From: Planctomycetota bacterium
GTDB lineage: Bacteria; Planctomycetota; B15-G4; JADJEK01
Assembly (NCBI GenBank): GCA_016709145.1
Contig: JADJEK010000001.1
Coordinates: 868,001-932,000, forward strand
Reading direction: 5' to 3'
DNA: 64,000 nt
The position numbers and the translations under genes were made by a program. The stretch's first letter is position 1, and each line of letters begins with the position of its first letter. Shown here piece by piece: positions 16,300 to 25,822 of this stretch. The notes beneath the pieces were generated by a model. It saw only the letters and a list, made by a program, of their open reading frames with translations. It was not told where the DNA came from and ran no database searches.

Positions 16300-17646
16300 T
16301 CACGGATTGGAATCGGCGGTGGTTGGTTCGACCTTCGGTTGTGCCGGCTTCAGGCCTCGGGTGGCGATGTCCGTGGTTCTCGCTCTCCTTCGGCTTTCGA
16401 CCAGGGCCAGCATCGCCTCTCGAGCGACCACGCGCGCCGCGTGCGCTTCGGTCCACGCGAGCTGCCCTGCCTGCGCGGCGACCCGCGCGCGTTCCGCGAG
16501 TTCGCGCGCCTTGGGTTCCAGTTCGCGCTCCCGTCGCCTCCATTCGGTGAACGCTTGGGACTGGCGGTCGCTTTGGTCTTGCAGTTCGCGCTTCGCCTCC
16601 GCTCGCGCCGTTTCGAGTTGCGCGACACGCAGCGCGAGTTGCGCCTCCGCCGCCGCGATGCGAGCCGCCGACCTTCCGAACCACGGCAGCGGCACCGACA
16701 AGCTTGGACCGACGCGCGTCGGTCCGCGCTCCTCACCCTCCGGCCGTTCGGGGCGCAACACTCCCGCTCCGACTTCGAGTGCGGGGAGGACTCCTCCCGC
16801 GAGTTCGACCGCCGCGCGCGCTTCCAACACGCGTTGCTCCTGCGCTCGGATGTCGAGCCGTCGCTCGAGCGCGGCATCGATGAGTTCCGGACTCGCTTCG
16901 ATCGGTCCGGCCGGTTCGAACGGCTCCAACACGAGGTCGCGTCCATCGCCCTCGATGCCGACGCGCTGCGCGAGCGCTCGCCGCGCCACGCGCGCCTCGA
17001 CACGTGCCGCATCGTGCGCGAGCTCGGCCTCGATGGCCAAGAGCCGCGCACTCTCGGCTTGCGAAGCTCGCTCGGTTCCGGCCTCGACCTGAGCGGCGAG
17101 AGCGTCGGCGAACTCGCGCGCGAGCCGCGCGATGTGGCCACGAGCGATCACGGTCTCGTCGGCCGCGAGCGCCCGCACGAACGCGTCCTGGGCCTCCCGT
17201 GCCAACGCCACGCATTCCCGCGCGACGTCGAAGATCGCCGCGCGCAACGCCGCATCGGCCACGTCACGACGCGCCGGGATGCGCAACAGGTCGATCAGAT
17301 CGAGGGCCAAACTCGCCTCGAGTTCCGGATCGCCGCCGCCGACCGGGAACAACGCGGAGGCTGCGATCTCCGGTTCGCGCGGCAGCACGGTCAGCGACCA
17401 ATCCGCCTCCGCGACCCCGACGCGCGCCAACGCTTCACGCACGCGCGGCGAATGCGCGAGCGCGCTCGCGACACACGCGTCGATCGTCCAACGCGTCGGA
17501 TCCACGACGTCGGCCGCCTCGATCGCCAGCGTCTGCTGCGCCAACACGCGTGCCGCATCCGCGCTGCCGGTCGGCCGATCTCCGACACAACTCGCGAGCG
17601 CGAGACACGCGCCGAGTCCCACGCATCGCATCGCCGTGAGCTTCAT
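16300..17646 (-). CDS. CzcC/TolC-family outer-membrane efflux lipoprotein
   Basis: 448 residues from ATG 17646. The N-terminus MKLTAMRCVGLGACLALASC has a lipobox LASC with the lipidated Cys at position 20. The mature part is the long helical, Ala/Arg/Glu-rich sequence of outer-membrane factors: WTIDACVASALAHSPRV, repeated LEASLALDLIDL and later VGPSLSVPLPWFGR, each a duplicated OEP domain with a beta strand at the hairpin. It forms the outer-membrane channel of the tripartite RND pump. The start overlaps the CzcA-like stop (TGATG). Last gene of the efflux operon, followed by hairpins. Confidence 0.85.
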   Translation of the reverse strand: MKLTAMRCVGLGACLALASCVGDRPTGSADAARVLAQQTLAIEAADVVDPTRWTIDACVASALAHSPRVREALARVGVAEADWSLTVLPREPEIAASALFPVGGGDPELEASLALDLIDLLRIPARRDVADAALRAAIFDVARECVALAREAQDAFVRALAADETVIARGHIARLAREFADALAAQVEAGTERASQAESARLLAIEAELAHDAARVEARVARRALAQRVGIEGDGRDLVLEPFEPAGPIEASPELIDAALERRLDIRAQEQRVLEARAAVELAGGVLPALEVGAGVLRPERPEGEERGPTRVGPSLSVPLPWFGRSAARIAAAEAQLALRVAQLETARAEAKRELQDQSDRQSQAFTEWRRRERELEPKARELAERARVAAQAGQLAWTEAHAARVVAREAMLALVESRRRARTTDIATRGLKPAQPKVEPTTADSNP

Positions 17647-20600
17647 CACACGTCCTCCGTGGTGCTGGCGATGCCGCGACCGAAGCGCAGGTACAGCGCC
17701 GGCACGACGATCATGTTCAGGATCGTCGACGACAGCAGTCCGAACAGGATCACGCGCGCCATCGGCACGAGGATCTCCGTCCCGGGCTCGTCGCCGCGCA
17801 GCGCGAGCGGGATCAACGCCAACCCCGCGGCCAGCGCCGTCATCACGATCGGCGGCAGACGCTCGATCGATCCGCGCGTGACCGCATCGCGCAACGTACG
17901 CGCCTCGCCGGTCTCTTGCAGGTGACGCACGTGCGACACCAGCATGATCCCGTTGCGCGCGGCGACGCCGAACACGGTGATGAACCCGATCAACGACGCC
18001 ACCGACAGCACGCCGCCGCCCGCGTACACGCCGAGCACGCCGCCGATCAGCGCGAGCGGCAAGTTCAGCAGCACGAACACCGCGTCGCGCGACGATCGGA
18101 ACGTCTGGTGCAGCAGGAAGCCGACGCCGAGCACGACCGCGATCGAGAGCCACGCCAGTCGTCGCTGCGTCTCCATCGCCGTCGCGAACTGCCCGCCGAT
18201 CTCCCATGTGCATCCGCGCGGCACCACTCCGTCCTTCGTGATCGCGGCACGGACCTCGTCGACGACGCTGCCCAGATCGCGGCCTTGGACGTTGCACGTC
18301 ACGGAGATCGTGCGGCGCACGTTCTCGCGGCTGATGAAGTTCGGTCCGCGGTCCGGCTCGATCGAGGCCACGGCTTTCAACGGCACACGGGCTCCGCGCG
18401 CCGAATCGACGTAGGTGTCCGCGATCGCCGAGGACGGCATGGTCGCGGACGCGGTGCGCACCACCACGGGGACCGCGGCTGCGCCTTCGAGGATCGCCGT
18501 CGCCTCTTCGCCGCGACCGGTCGCGGCGAGCGCTCGATTCGCGGCATCGACCGTGAGGCCGTGTCGCGCCAGCGCGCGGCGGTCGTACTCGACGCGCAGT
18601 TGCGCGACCGTCGATTGCGACTCCGCCGCGAGATCGACCGTGCCGGCGATCGGTCGCATCGCGGCCTCGACGCGAGCCGCCGCCGTGCGCAACACGTCGA
18701 GGTCGTCGCCGTAGATCTTCACCGCGACCGCCGCGCGCGTGCCCGACAGCAAGTGATCGATGCGATGCCCGATCGGCTGCCCGAACGAGAACTGCACACC
18801 GGGGATCGCTGCGACTTCCTCGCGCAACGCGGCGAGCAGCTCGGCCGGCGACCGCTGCGGCGCGCCGCGCGCGCGGGCCTCCGCGAAGTCGAGCGTGATC
18901 TCGAGCTCGCTCGCTTCCGCGCCGAGCACGTGTTCGTCCTCCTCGGCGCGTCCCGTGCGACGCCCGATCGTCGCGACCTCGGGGTGCTTCATGAGCACAG
19001 CCTCGACGCGTTGCATCATCGCGTCGCTCTCGGCGAGCGCGGTGCCCGGCACGGTGACGGCCCCCACCACGAGCGCTCCTTCCTGGAACGGCGGCAGGAA
19101 CTCGACCCCGACTCGCGCGCACGCGAAGCCGGCGCCGATCAACAGCACGAGCGTGGCACCGAGCACCGCGAACGGCCGATTCAGCGCGGCCTCGAGCGGA
19201 CGTCGATACAGCGACGCCAACGCGCGCGCGGTCCATGGCTCTCGACCACGCCGCACTCCGCGCGAGCTCGGCAACAGCCACGAGCACAGCACCGGCGTCA
19301 ACGTGATCGCGGTCAACAGCGACGCGGCCAGCGCCACGCAGAACGCGATGCCGAGCGGTCGCAGCAACCGGCCTTCGATGCCCGACAAGAAGAACAGCGG
19401 GGCGAACACGAGCAGGATGATCGCGGTCGCGACGACGATCGACGACCGGACTTCGATGCTGGCGTCGAACACGACGCGCAACGTCGACTGCCGGAGTTCG
19501 AGCGGTCGCAGCGCGTTCTCGCGCAACCTGCGCGCGACGTTCTCGACGTCGATGATCGCGTCGTCGACGAGCGCGCCGATCGCGATCGCCATGCCGCCGA
19601 GCGTCATCGTGTTCACGCCGACGTCCGACCAAGCGAGCACGAGGATCGTCGTCGCGAGCGACAACGGGATCGCGAGCAGCGTGACCAGGCTCGCGCGCCC
19701 CGACAGCAGGAACACGACGACGACGAGCAGCACCATCACCGCGCCTTCGATCAACGCCGCGACGGTGTTGTCGATCGCGGCGTCGATGAACGTCGCTTGT
19801 CGGAACAGGCGGTCATGCAAGCGCATGCCGGGCTGCAGCTCGGAGCGCACGGCCGAGAACGTCTCGTCCAAGCGCTTGGTCAGCTCGAGCGTGTTCGCGC
19901 CCGGTTGCTTCTGGATCGCGAGGATCACGGCACGCGCACTCCGCGGTGATCCGTCGGCCTCGCGCCAGGACGCCATCGCCTCGCCGCGCTTCTGTCCGGC
20001 GCCGAGCGTGACCTCGCCGACGTCGCGCACGAGTACGGGCGTATCGTCGTTCGAGCGCACGACCGTCGCCGCGACGTCGGTCGGATCGCGCAAGCGTCCG
20101 ACGCCGCGCAGCAGCACTTCTTGGCCACCGTCGACGACGATGCCGGCCGAGACGTTCGCGTTGGCGCTCGCGATCGCGTCGGCGACTTGATCGACGCCGA
20201 GCCCGTGCGCGGCCAGTCGCGCCGGATCGAGCAGCACTTGGATCTGCTTGGCGTCGCCGCCGATCGGCGTGACCTGACTGACGCCGCGCACCGCGTGCAG
20301 TCTCCGGCGCAGTTCGTTGACGGCGTACGAGCGCAATGCGATCGGATCGTGCTGATCCGACGTCAGCGCGACGAACACGATCTCACCCATGATCGACGAC
20401 GCCGGCGCGATGACGGGCGGACGGACGTCGTCGGGCAACCGACCCGTCAACGGACCGAGGCGTTCGGCCACGATCTGGCGCGCGCGCGCGGGATCGATGC
20501 CCCACTCGAACTCGACCCACACCACCGAGATGCCAATCGCGGTCGCGGAGCGCACGCGGCGCATGCCAGGCGCGCCGTTCACCGCGGCTTCGATCGGCAC

Positions 20601-20864
20601 GGTGACGAGTCGCTCCATCTCCTCGGGCACCATGCCGTGACCTTCGGTCAGCACGGTCACGGTCGGCGCGGTGAGGTCCGGGAACACGTCGATGGGTAGC
20701 GTGCGCGCGACGAATCCGCCCGCGATCAACACGACGACGGAGATCACGAGCACCGCGAATCGTCGCGCCAATGCGATGCGCACGAGGCTCGCGACCAAGC
20801 CTCCGCGCGACGGTGGCGCGTCGAACGACTCGCGTTCGGCGGTTCCTTCGCGCTCAGTGGACAT
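17646..20864 (-). CDS. CzcA-like heavy-metal efflux RND transporter
   Basis: 1072 residues, the normal length for an RND inner-membrane pump. It begins with a cytoplasmic segment and TM1 (FAVLVISVVVLIAGGFV), then the family strand PIDVFPDLTAPTVTVLTEG and the porter domains. The TM4 signature is AIGALVDDAIIDVENVARRL, where zinc-type CzcA proteins have a DFG...DGA form. The charged residues differ, so the cation cannot be called. PIGHRIDHLLSGTRAAVAVK is typical of the HME group. It exchanges protons for metal ions or a related substrate from the periplasm. It overlaps the adaptor gene by 11 nt and the outer-membrane gene by TGATG, so the complex is made stoichiometrically. Confidence 0.9.
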   Translation of the reverse strand: MSTEREGTAERESFDAPPSRGGLVASLVRIALARRFAVLVISVVVLIAGGFVARTLPIDVFPDLTAPTVTVLTEGHGMVPEEMERLVTVPIEAAVNGAPGMRRVRSATAIGISVVWVEFEWGIDPARARQIVAERLGPLTGRLPDDVRPPVIAPASSIMGEIVFVALTSDQHDPIALRSYAVNELRRRLHAVRGVSQVTPIGGDAKQIQVLLDPARLAAHGLGVDQVADAIASANANVSAGIVVDGGQEVLLRGVGRLRDPTDVAATVVRSNDDTPVLVRDVGEVTLGAGQKRGEAMASWREADGSPRSARAVILAIQKQPGANTLELTKRLDETFSAVRSELQPGMRLHDRLFRQATFIDAAIDNTVAALIEGAVMVLLVVVVFLLSGRASLVTLLAIPLSLATTILVLAWSDVGVNTMTLGGMAIAIGALVDDAIIDVENVARRLRENALRPLELRQSTLRVVFDASIEVRSSIVVATAIILLVFAPLFFLSGIEGRLLRPLGIAFCVALAASLLTAITLTPVLCSWLLPSSRGVRRGREPWTARALASLYRRPLEAALNRPFAVLGATLVLLIGAGFACARVGVEFLPPFQEGALVVGAVTVPGTALAESDAMMQRVEAVLMKHPEVATIGRRTGRAEEDEHVLGAEASELEITLDFAEARARGAPQRSPAELLAALREEVAAIPGVQFSFGQPIGHRIDHLLSGTRAAVAVKIYGDDLDVLRTAAARVEAAMRPIAGTVDLAAESQSTVAQLRVEYDRRALARHGLTVDAANRALAATGRGEEATAILEGAAAVPVVVRTASATMPSSAIADTYVDSARGARVPLKAVASIEPDRGPNFISRENVRRTISVTCNVQGRDLGSVVDEVRAAITKDGVVPRGCTWEIGGQFATAMETQRRLAWLSIAVVLGVGFLLHQTFRSSRDAVFVLLNLPLALIGGVLGVYAGGGVLSVASLIGFITVFGVAARNGIMLVSHVRHLQETGEARTLRDAVTRGSIERLPPIVMTALAAGLALIPLALRGDEPGTEILVPMARVILFGLLSSTILNMIVVPALYLRFGRGIASTTEDV

Positions 20865-22578
20865 GGCCGTGCCCCATCGCGTCGGGTTGGAACGACGCGG
20901 CGTGGACCGCGCGCGCTCCGTGCGTGACGACGTGCTCGCCTTGCGCGAGCCCGGAGCGGACCTCGACGTCGACCCCGTCGGTGATCCCGGTTTCGATCAC
21001 GCGTTTCTCGAACCGTTCGCCTCCGACTTGCACGTAGACGATCGCTCGCTCCCCTTCTTTCACGAGCGCTCCGCGCGGCACCGCGATGGCGTGCTCGACT
21101 TCATCGGTGCCGAGCAACACGTCGACGGCCATGCCGACCTTCAGGGTCCCCTCGGGGTTCTTCAGTTCGAACACGATCGGCGCGGTGTGCGTCTGCGGGT
21201 CGACGATCGCGCCGACTTGCACGGCGAAGCCGCCGACCGCTCGCACGTCGAACTCCGCGCGCTTCGGTCCGGGCAACACGACGCGCGCCGACGGCGCGAC
21301 CGCGAGGGACGTCAGGTCGAACTCCGGCACTCGGGCTTCGATCCAGACCGCCGACGAATCGAGGACCTGGAACACCGTGCGGCCCGGTTCGAACTGTTCG
21401 CCTTCGATGCACTCGGCATCGACGACTTCGCCCGTGATCGGCGAGATCAGCGGGACCAAGTCGTCGGCGTCGCGCTCGTGTCGCGCCGTGTCGAGTTCGG
21501 CCCGCGTCGCTTCGAGTTGCCCGAGAGCGTCGTCGAGTCCGCTGATCACCGCGTCGAGATGCGCGGCCTCGGCGTGCGCAGCCGCCACCGAGCCGACCGC
21601 GGCCTCGTGCTCCGCGTCGGTCGCGAGGCCCTGTGGCTTCAACGTCGCGACGCGAGCGAGCGCCTTCTCGGCCAGTCCGAGCGTCACGGCGACTTGATCA
21701 CGCTTCGCACGGGCTTCGACGCGTCGCAGGCGCCATTCGGCGGCACGCACGTCGAGCTCGACTCCGGTCTGTCGCAGCGCGGCGCGATCGGCCGCGAGTT
21801 GCGCGCGTGCGGCGAGCGGCGCCGGGGGCCGGATGTACGCGAGCACTTCACCTCGTTCGACCGTGTCTCCGAGATGCTTCAGCGGTTTGCCGGGCACCGC
21901 CACGAGCGATCCGGCCACCGGAGGCGTCACGAAGGCCTCGGAGCCGTGTTTGGCGCGCACGCGCCCCGCGACCGGCAGCTTCGCTTCGAGTCTGCGGCGC
22001 TCGACCTGCGTCGTCCGCAAGCCGATCGGCCACTGCTGCTCGAGCAGGAACGCGACGCTCGTCGAATCGTCGGCCTCGGTCGGGCCCACCGCACTCGTGG
22101 CGTCGGGCGCCACCGTGAACGTGCCGGCCTCGAAGCGCTCGACGCCCGTACTGCGCTCGACCGTGAATGTGATCGCGCTTTGGCCCGCGATCGTCGGCGT
22201 ACCTTCGACCGGGTAGATGCCGGGCCGCAGCGCCGCGTTCGCGACCAACGCGTCCGACGTTCCGATCGCGACGCGCACCGTCGCATCACTCACGGCGCTG
22301 CCGTTCGTGCGATCGGTCAAGTGCACGAGGAAGCGCGCGGGCTGGCCGCGAACCAGGGGTTCGAACTCGACGAACAACAGCGACGCGGCCGACCATCGCG
22401 TGACCTGCCAGGGCGCCGGGCCGTCGCCGTGATCGTGGCCGTGGTCGTCGGCGTGATCCGAATCGTGCGCGTGCGCTTCGCCCGGTGGATGCTCGTGCGA
22501 GCACGACGTCAGCAGGAATGCACCGAGCAGGCAGGCCGCGACGAGCGGCCCCCGCGTGGAGGGTTCGAAGGAGATCAT
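20854..22578 (-). CDS. CzcB-like periplasmic adaptor lipoprotein, His-rich
   Basis: 574 residues from ATG 22578 (MISFEPSTRG). Lipobox LTSC with Cys26. A His/Asp-rich stretch follows (residues 28-50, HEHPPGEAHAHDSDH...) and the C-terminus ends MGHGHVH: probable metal-loading segments. Next is an extra N-terminal domain of about 120 residues, then the adaptor core with a biotinyl/lipoyl half (GSLVAVPGKPLKHLGDTVERGEVL), a helical hairpin (Ala/Glu/Arg-rich, about 280-400), and the beta-barrel and membrane-proximal parts (VVDAECIEGEQFEPGRTVF, VGMAVDVLLG). It links the pump to the outer-membrane channel. An upstream in-frame start at 22761 lacks a signal sequence and was rejected. Confidence 0.88.
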   Translation of the reverse strand: MISFEPSTRGPLVAACLLGAFLLTSCSHEHPPGEAHAHDSDHADDHGHDHGDGPAPWQVTRWSAASLLFVEFEPLVRGQPARFLVHLTDRTNGSAVSDATVRVAIGTSDALVANAALRPGIYPVEGTPTIAGQSAITFTVERSTGVERFEAGTFTVAPDATSAVGPTEADDSTSVAFLLEQQWPIGLRTTQVERRRLEAKLPVAGRVRAKHGSEAFVTPPVAGSLVAVPGKPLKHLGDTVERGEVLAYIRPPAPLAARAQLAADRAALRQTGVELDVRAAEWRLRRVEARAKRDQVAVTLGLAEKALARVATLKPQGLATDAEHEAAVGSVAAAHAEAAHLDAVISGLDDALGQLEATRAELDTARHERDADDLVPLISPITGEVVDAECIEGEQFEPGRTVFQVLDSSAVWIEARVPEFDLTSLAVAPSARVVLPGPKRAEFDVRAVGGFAVQVGAIVDPQTHTAPIVFELKNPEGTLKVGMAVDVLLGTDEVEHAIAVPRGALVKEGERAIVYVQVGGERFEKRVIETGITDGVDVEVRSGLAQGEHVVTHGARAVHAASFQPDAMGHGHVH

Positions 22579-22664
22579 GAGCGGAAGCCCCGCACGCGCG
22601 GCGCGCGTGCCGTCGTTCGATTCACGAATGCATGGAGCAGAAACCGAGCGGAGCTCGGGCGGCG

Positions 22665-23129
22665 TCAGACGACGAAGGACGTCGCTGCCGGCGGGCCGCG
22701 AGGCAGCGCCGGAGTGCAATCGATGCGACCAGGGTCGCGTTGCGGATTCGGGCGCAACCAAGCGCAGTGCGTCGCGGCGGACTCGAGTTCGGCAGCGACG
22801 GCCGCCGCGCTCGCGACGACTTTCGCGCCGCTCGACCCGCTCTTGCTCGGGATCAGCAGTTGGTGGTCGTGGCCGCGATGATGCGGGTCGTCAGTTCGGT
22901 GCGCGAGCGGGTCGCACGCGCTGTCGATCGCGCCGCCGAGCACGATCGCGTCGTGCGGGTGATCGTGATCGTGAGCGTGGTCGAGAGCCTGCTCATGAGC
23001 GTGCTCGTGACCGTGATGGCCGTGATGATGATGGTGATGGTCGCTTCCCCCAAGGTGCGCGGGAACGACGAGCCCGAACACGAACACCGTGAGCCACGCG
23101 ATGACGCGCGCTGCGCGGGGATGGAGCAT
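22665..23129 (-). CDS. Small His-rich membrane or exported protein of the metal operon
   Basis: 154 residues from ATG 23129 (MLHPRAARVIAWLTVFVFGL). One hydrophobic segment at about 8-26 leads into a run of histidines (GSDHHHHHHGHHGHEHAH...DHDHPHD). A looser part containing two more His clusters (DDPHHRGHDH) and a Cys-rich-poor tail ending FVV follows. The His cluster suggests binding of Zn, Ni, Co or Cu. It is the first gene of the efflux operon, 86 nt before the adaptor. Similar small His-rich proteins accompany Czc/Cus-type pumps; no named family is assigned. An upstream in-frame ATG at 23294 would add sequence that looks non-coding. Confidence 0.68.
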   Translation of the reverse strand: MLHPRAARVIAWLTVFVFGLVVPAHLGGSDHHHHHHGHHGHEHAHEQALDHAHDHDHPHDAIVLGGAIDSACDPLAHRTDDPHHRGHDHQLLIPSKSGSSGAKVVASAAAVAAELESAATHCAWLRPNPQRDPGRIDCTPALPRGPPAATSFVV

Positions 23130-23440
23130 CCATCGAATCGGTTCGGGGCGAATCACGCGCGGAAGATTAGCAGCCGCTCGACGCGTCGTCGCTGCGTCCC
23201 GTGTCGGGTTTTCGCCGCCGCGATCGGACCACCTCGGCGTCGGCGCTCGCGTTCGCGGACCGACCCAAACCAGATCAACACGACCATAAACCACGATTCA
23301 GAAGACTCTTGTGATCCACGGCCACGGTGCGCCCGCAGATCGGGCCGGACCCCGGCCTCGCGTTGCGCCTATTCCTTTGCCGAATCTTGATCCAAGGACC
23401 ACGAACCGATCCGGTGCGGCCGGGGGAGAGGCCGACGAGA
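23130..23440. other. Divergent promoter region of metal operon and ppk
   Basis: The 311 nt between the divergent His-rich gene and ppk should hold both promoters. An A+T-rich patch (23271-23312) stands out in this GC-rich region and is the best place for promoter elements facing ppk. A second, GATTAGCAG around 23165, faces the metal operon. No clear operator palindrome for the CusR-like regulator was found by eye. Confidence 0.4.
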
Positions 23441-25822
23441 ATGACCCGACCGAGTGGACCCAAGGACGCGCGACCCGTGGACACGAACGAGATCGACAAG
23501 ACGACGACGCACCCGTCCGCGGTCGCTCCGGTCGACCTGCGCGATCCCGGGCTGTACCACAACCGGGAATTGAGCGTCCTCGACTTCAATCGTCGCGTGC
23601 TCGCGCTCGCGCAGGACGAGCGCATCCCGCTGCTCGAGCGCATGCGCTTCCTCACGATCAGTTGCTCGAATCTCGACGAGTTCTTCGAGATCCGCGTGTC
23701 GGGCCTGAAGCAACTGGTCGAACACCAGCTCGCGCGCTCGGAACCCGATGGCATGTCGGCGCAACGCACGCTGCGCGAGATCGGTCAGCGCGCGCACGAA
23801 CTCATGGCCGAGCAGTACCAAGTCCTGAACGACGTGCTGCTGCCGGCGCTCGGCCGACACGGCATCGAGTTGATCCGACGCGACCAGTGGAACGACGCGC
23901 AGCGCGCGTGGGTGAAGCGCTACTTCGTCTCGGAAGTGCTGCCCGTGCTGACACCCGTCGGCCTCGATCCTGCGCACCCGTTCCCGCGCATCCAGAACAA
24001 GTCGCTGAACTTCGCGATCACGGTCGAAGGCTACGACGCGTTCGGCCGCGAGAGCGGTACCGCGATCGTGCAAGTGCCTCGCTCGCTGCCGCGCGTGATC
24101 CGCCTGCCGAGCGACACGTGTGCGCCGGGCATCCGCGGACTCGTGCTGCTCAGTTCGATCCTGCATGCCCACATCGACGAGTTGTTCCCCGGCATGGAGA
24201 TCACGGGCTGCTGGCAGTTCCGCGTCACGCGCGACTCCGATCTTTGGGTCGACGAGGAAGACGTCGACGACCTCATGCGCGCGTTGAAGGGCGAACTTAC
24301 GCAGCGACGCTTCGGCACCGCCGTGCGGCTCGAGGTCGCGCAGAGTTGTCCGCATCGCATCGCGCAGTTCCTGCTCGACAACTTCGGGCTCGGCGACGAC
24401 GACCTCTACCGCTGCCCGGGCCCGGTCAACCTGAACCGCCTGTCGCTGATCTACGAGCTCGTCGACCAGCCGCAGTTGAAGTACCCGCCGTTCACGCCGC
24501 GTCTGCCCGCGCGGCTCGAGCACGCGCCGACGATGTTCGACGCGATCCGGCAAGGCGACATCGTGTTGCATCACCCGTACGACTCGTTCGCGCCCGTCAT
24601 CGACTTGGTGCGCGGCGCGGCCGCCGATCCGAACGTGCTCGCGATCAAGCAGACGCTGTACCGCGTCGGCGCGCGCTCGCCGATCGTCGACGCGCTGATC
24701 GAAGCGTGCCGCGCCGGCAAGGACGTCACGGTGCTGGTCGAGTTGCGCGCGCGCTTCGACGAAGAGGCGAACATCGATCTCGCCACGCGCTTGCAGGATG
24801 CCGGCGCGAAGGTCGCGTACGGCATCGTCGGTTACAAGACGCACGCGAAGATGCTGCTCATCGTGCGCCGCGAGGGGCGCAAGCTGCGCCGCTACGTGCA
24901 TCTCTCGACCGGCAACTACCACTCGCGCACGGCGCAGGCGTACACCGACATCGGCTTGATGACGGCGAACCACGCGATCGCCGAAGACGTGCATGGCCTG
25001 TTCAACCAGCTCACCGGGCTCGGCAAAGTGCGGCGACTGAAGCGCGTGATCCAGTCGCCGTTCGATCTCGCGGCGCGACTGATCCAGTGGATCGACTTCG
25101 AAGCCGACGAAGCGCGCGCGGGTCGCCCTGCGCGCATCATCGCGAAGATGAACGCGTTGACCGAACCCCACGTGATCCAGGCGCTGTATCGAGCCTCGCA
25201 AGCCGGTGTGCGCATCGATCTCATCGTGCGCGGGATCTGCGGATTGAAGCCCGGCATCGCCGGCGTGTCCGATCGCATCCACGTGCGCTCGGTGATGGGC
25301 CGCTTCCTCGAACACGCGAGGGTGTTCTTCTTCCACGCCGCGGGCGAGGAACGCGTGGTTTGCGCGAGCGCCGATTGGATGCAGCGCAACCTCAGCCGGC
25401 GCGTCGAAGCATGCTTCCCGATCGAGGACCCGAAGGCGAAGGCGCGCGTGCTCGAGGAGACACTGCGCCTCGGACTCGCCGACAACACGTTCGCGTGGAC
25501 GCTCGGCGCCGACGGACACTGGCAGCGCACGGAGCCGGGCCGTTCGAAGCCGGTCTCGGTGCAGACGAAGCTGCTACGTCAGATCGCGCATCTCCGCGAT
25601 CTCGAGGTCGAATCCTTCGCGCGCGAGCACCACGGACTCGGCGTCGAGGTCGGCTCGGGTCAGCGGGTGCTCCCGCAACCAATCGCGCGGGATGGCGAGT
25701 CGGAGGCCGCGGCGCGACACGCGAACGCCAAGCGTCGGAAGCGCTCGCGCGGTCCGGCTGCGATGCAGCCGGACGGCGAGGCGAAGCAGGATCGCAAGCC
25801 GCCGCGCCAGCCGCGTGCGTGA
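23441..25822 (+). CDS. ppk: Polyphosphate kinase 1
   Basis: PPK1 makes polyphosphate from ATP through a phospho-histidine. From ATG 23441 the frame gives 793 residues. The N-terminal domain begins RELSVLDFNRRVLALAQDE; the head domain follows; catalytic domains carry GIVGYKTHAKMLLIVRREG (phosphorylated His468) and YVHLSTGNYHSRTAQAYTD with a second conserved His487. The family core ends near residue 711 (QTKLLRQIAHL), where known PPKs stop. The last 82 residues are Lys/Arg/Pro-rich and are the antisense of the convergent ppx 3' end, so they are probably a read-through extension. The start was preferred over 23327 because the upstream residues lack family character. Confidence 0.93.
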   Translation: MTRPSGPKDARPVDTNEIDKTTTHPSAVAPVDLRDPGLYHNRELSVLDFNRRVLALAQDERIPLLERMRFLTISCSNLDEFFEIRVSGLKQLVEHQLARSEPDGMSAQRTLREIGQRAHELMAEQYQVLNDVLLPALGRHGIELIRRDQWNDAQRAWVKRYFVSEVLPVLTPVGLDPAHPFPRIQNKSLNFAITVEGYDAFGRESGTAIVQVPRSLPRVIRLPSDTCAPGIRGLVLLSSILHAHIDELFPGMEITGCWQFRVTRDSDLWVDEEDVDDLMRALKGELTQRRFGTAVRLEVAQSCPHRIAQFLLDNFGLGDDDLYRCPGPVNLNRLSLIYELVDQPQLKYPPFTPRLPARLEHAPTMFDAIRQGDIVLHHPYDSFAPVIDLVRGAAADPNVLAIKQTLYRVGARSPIVDALIEACRAGKDVTVLVELRARFDEEANIDLATRLQDAGAKVAYGIVGYKTHAKMLLIVRREGRKLRRYVHLSTGNYHSRTAQAYTDIGLMTANHAIAEDVHGLFNQLTGLGKVRRLKRVIQSPFDLAARLIQWIDFEADEARAGRPARIIAKMNALTEPHVIQALYRASQAGVRIDLIVRGICGLKPGIAGVSDRIHVRSVMGRFLEHARVFFFHAAGEERVVCASADWMQRNLSRRVEACFPIEDPKAKARVLEETLRLGLADNTFAWTLGADGHWQRTEPGRSKPVSVQTKLLRQIAHLRDLEVESFAREHHGLGVEVGSGQRVLPQPIARDGESEAAARHANAKRRKRSRGPAAMQPDGEAKQDRKPPRQPRA

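Noticed and set aside
25576..25822. PPK C-terminal tail as a functional domain
   Set aside because: It is antisense to conserved ppx codons and is Lys/Arg/Pro-rich without family support; more likely read-through.
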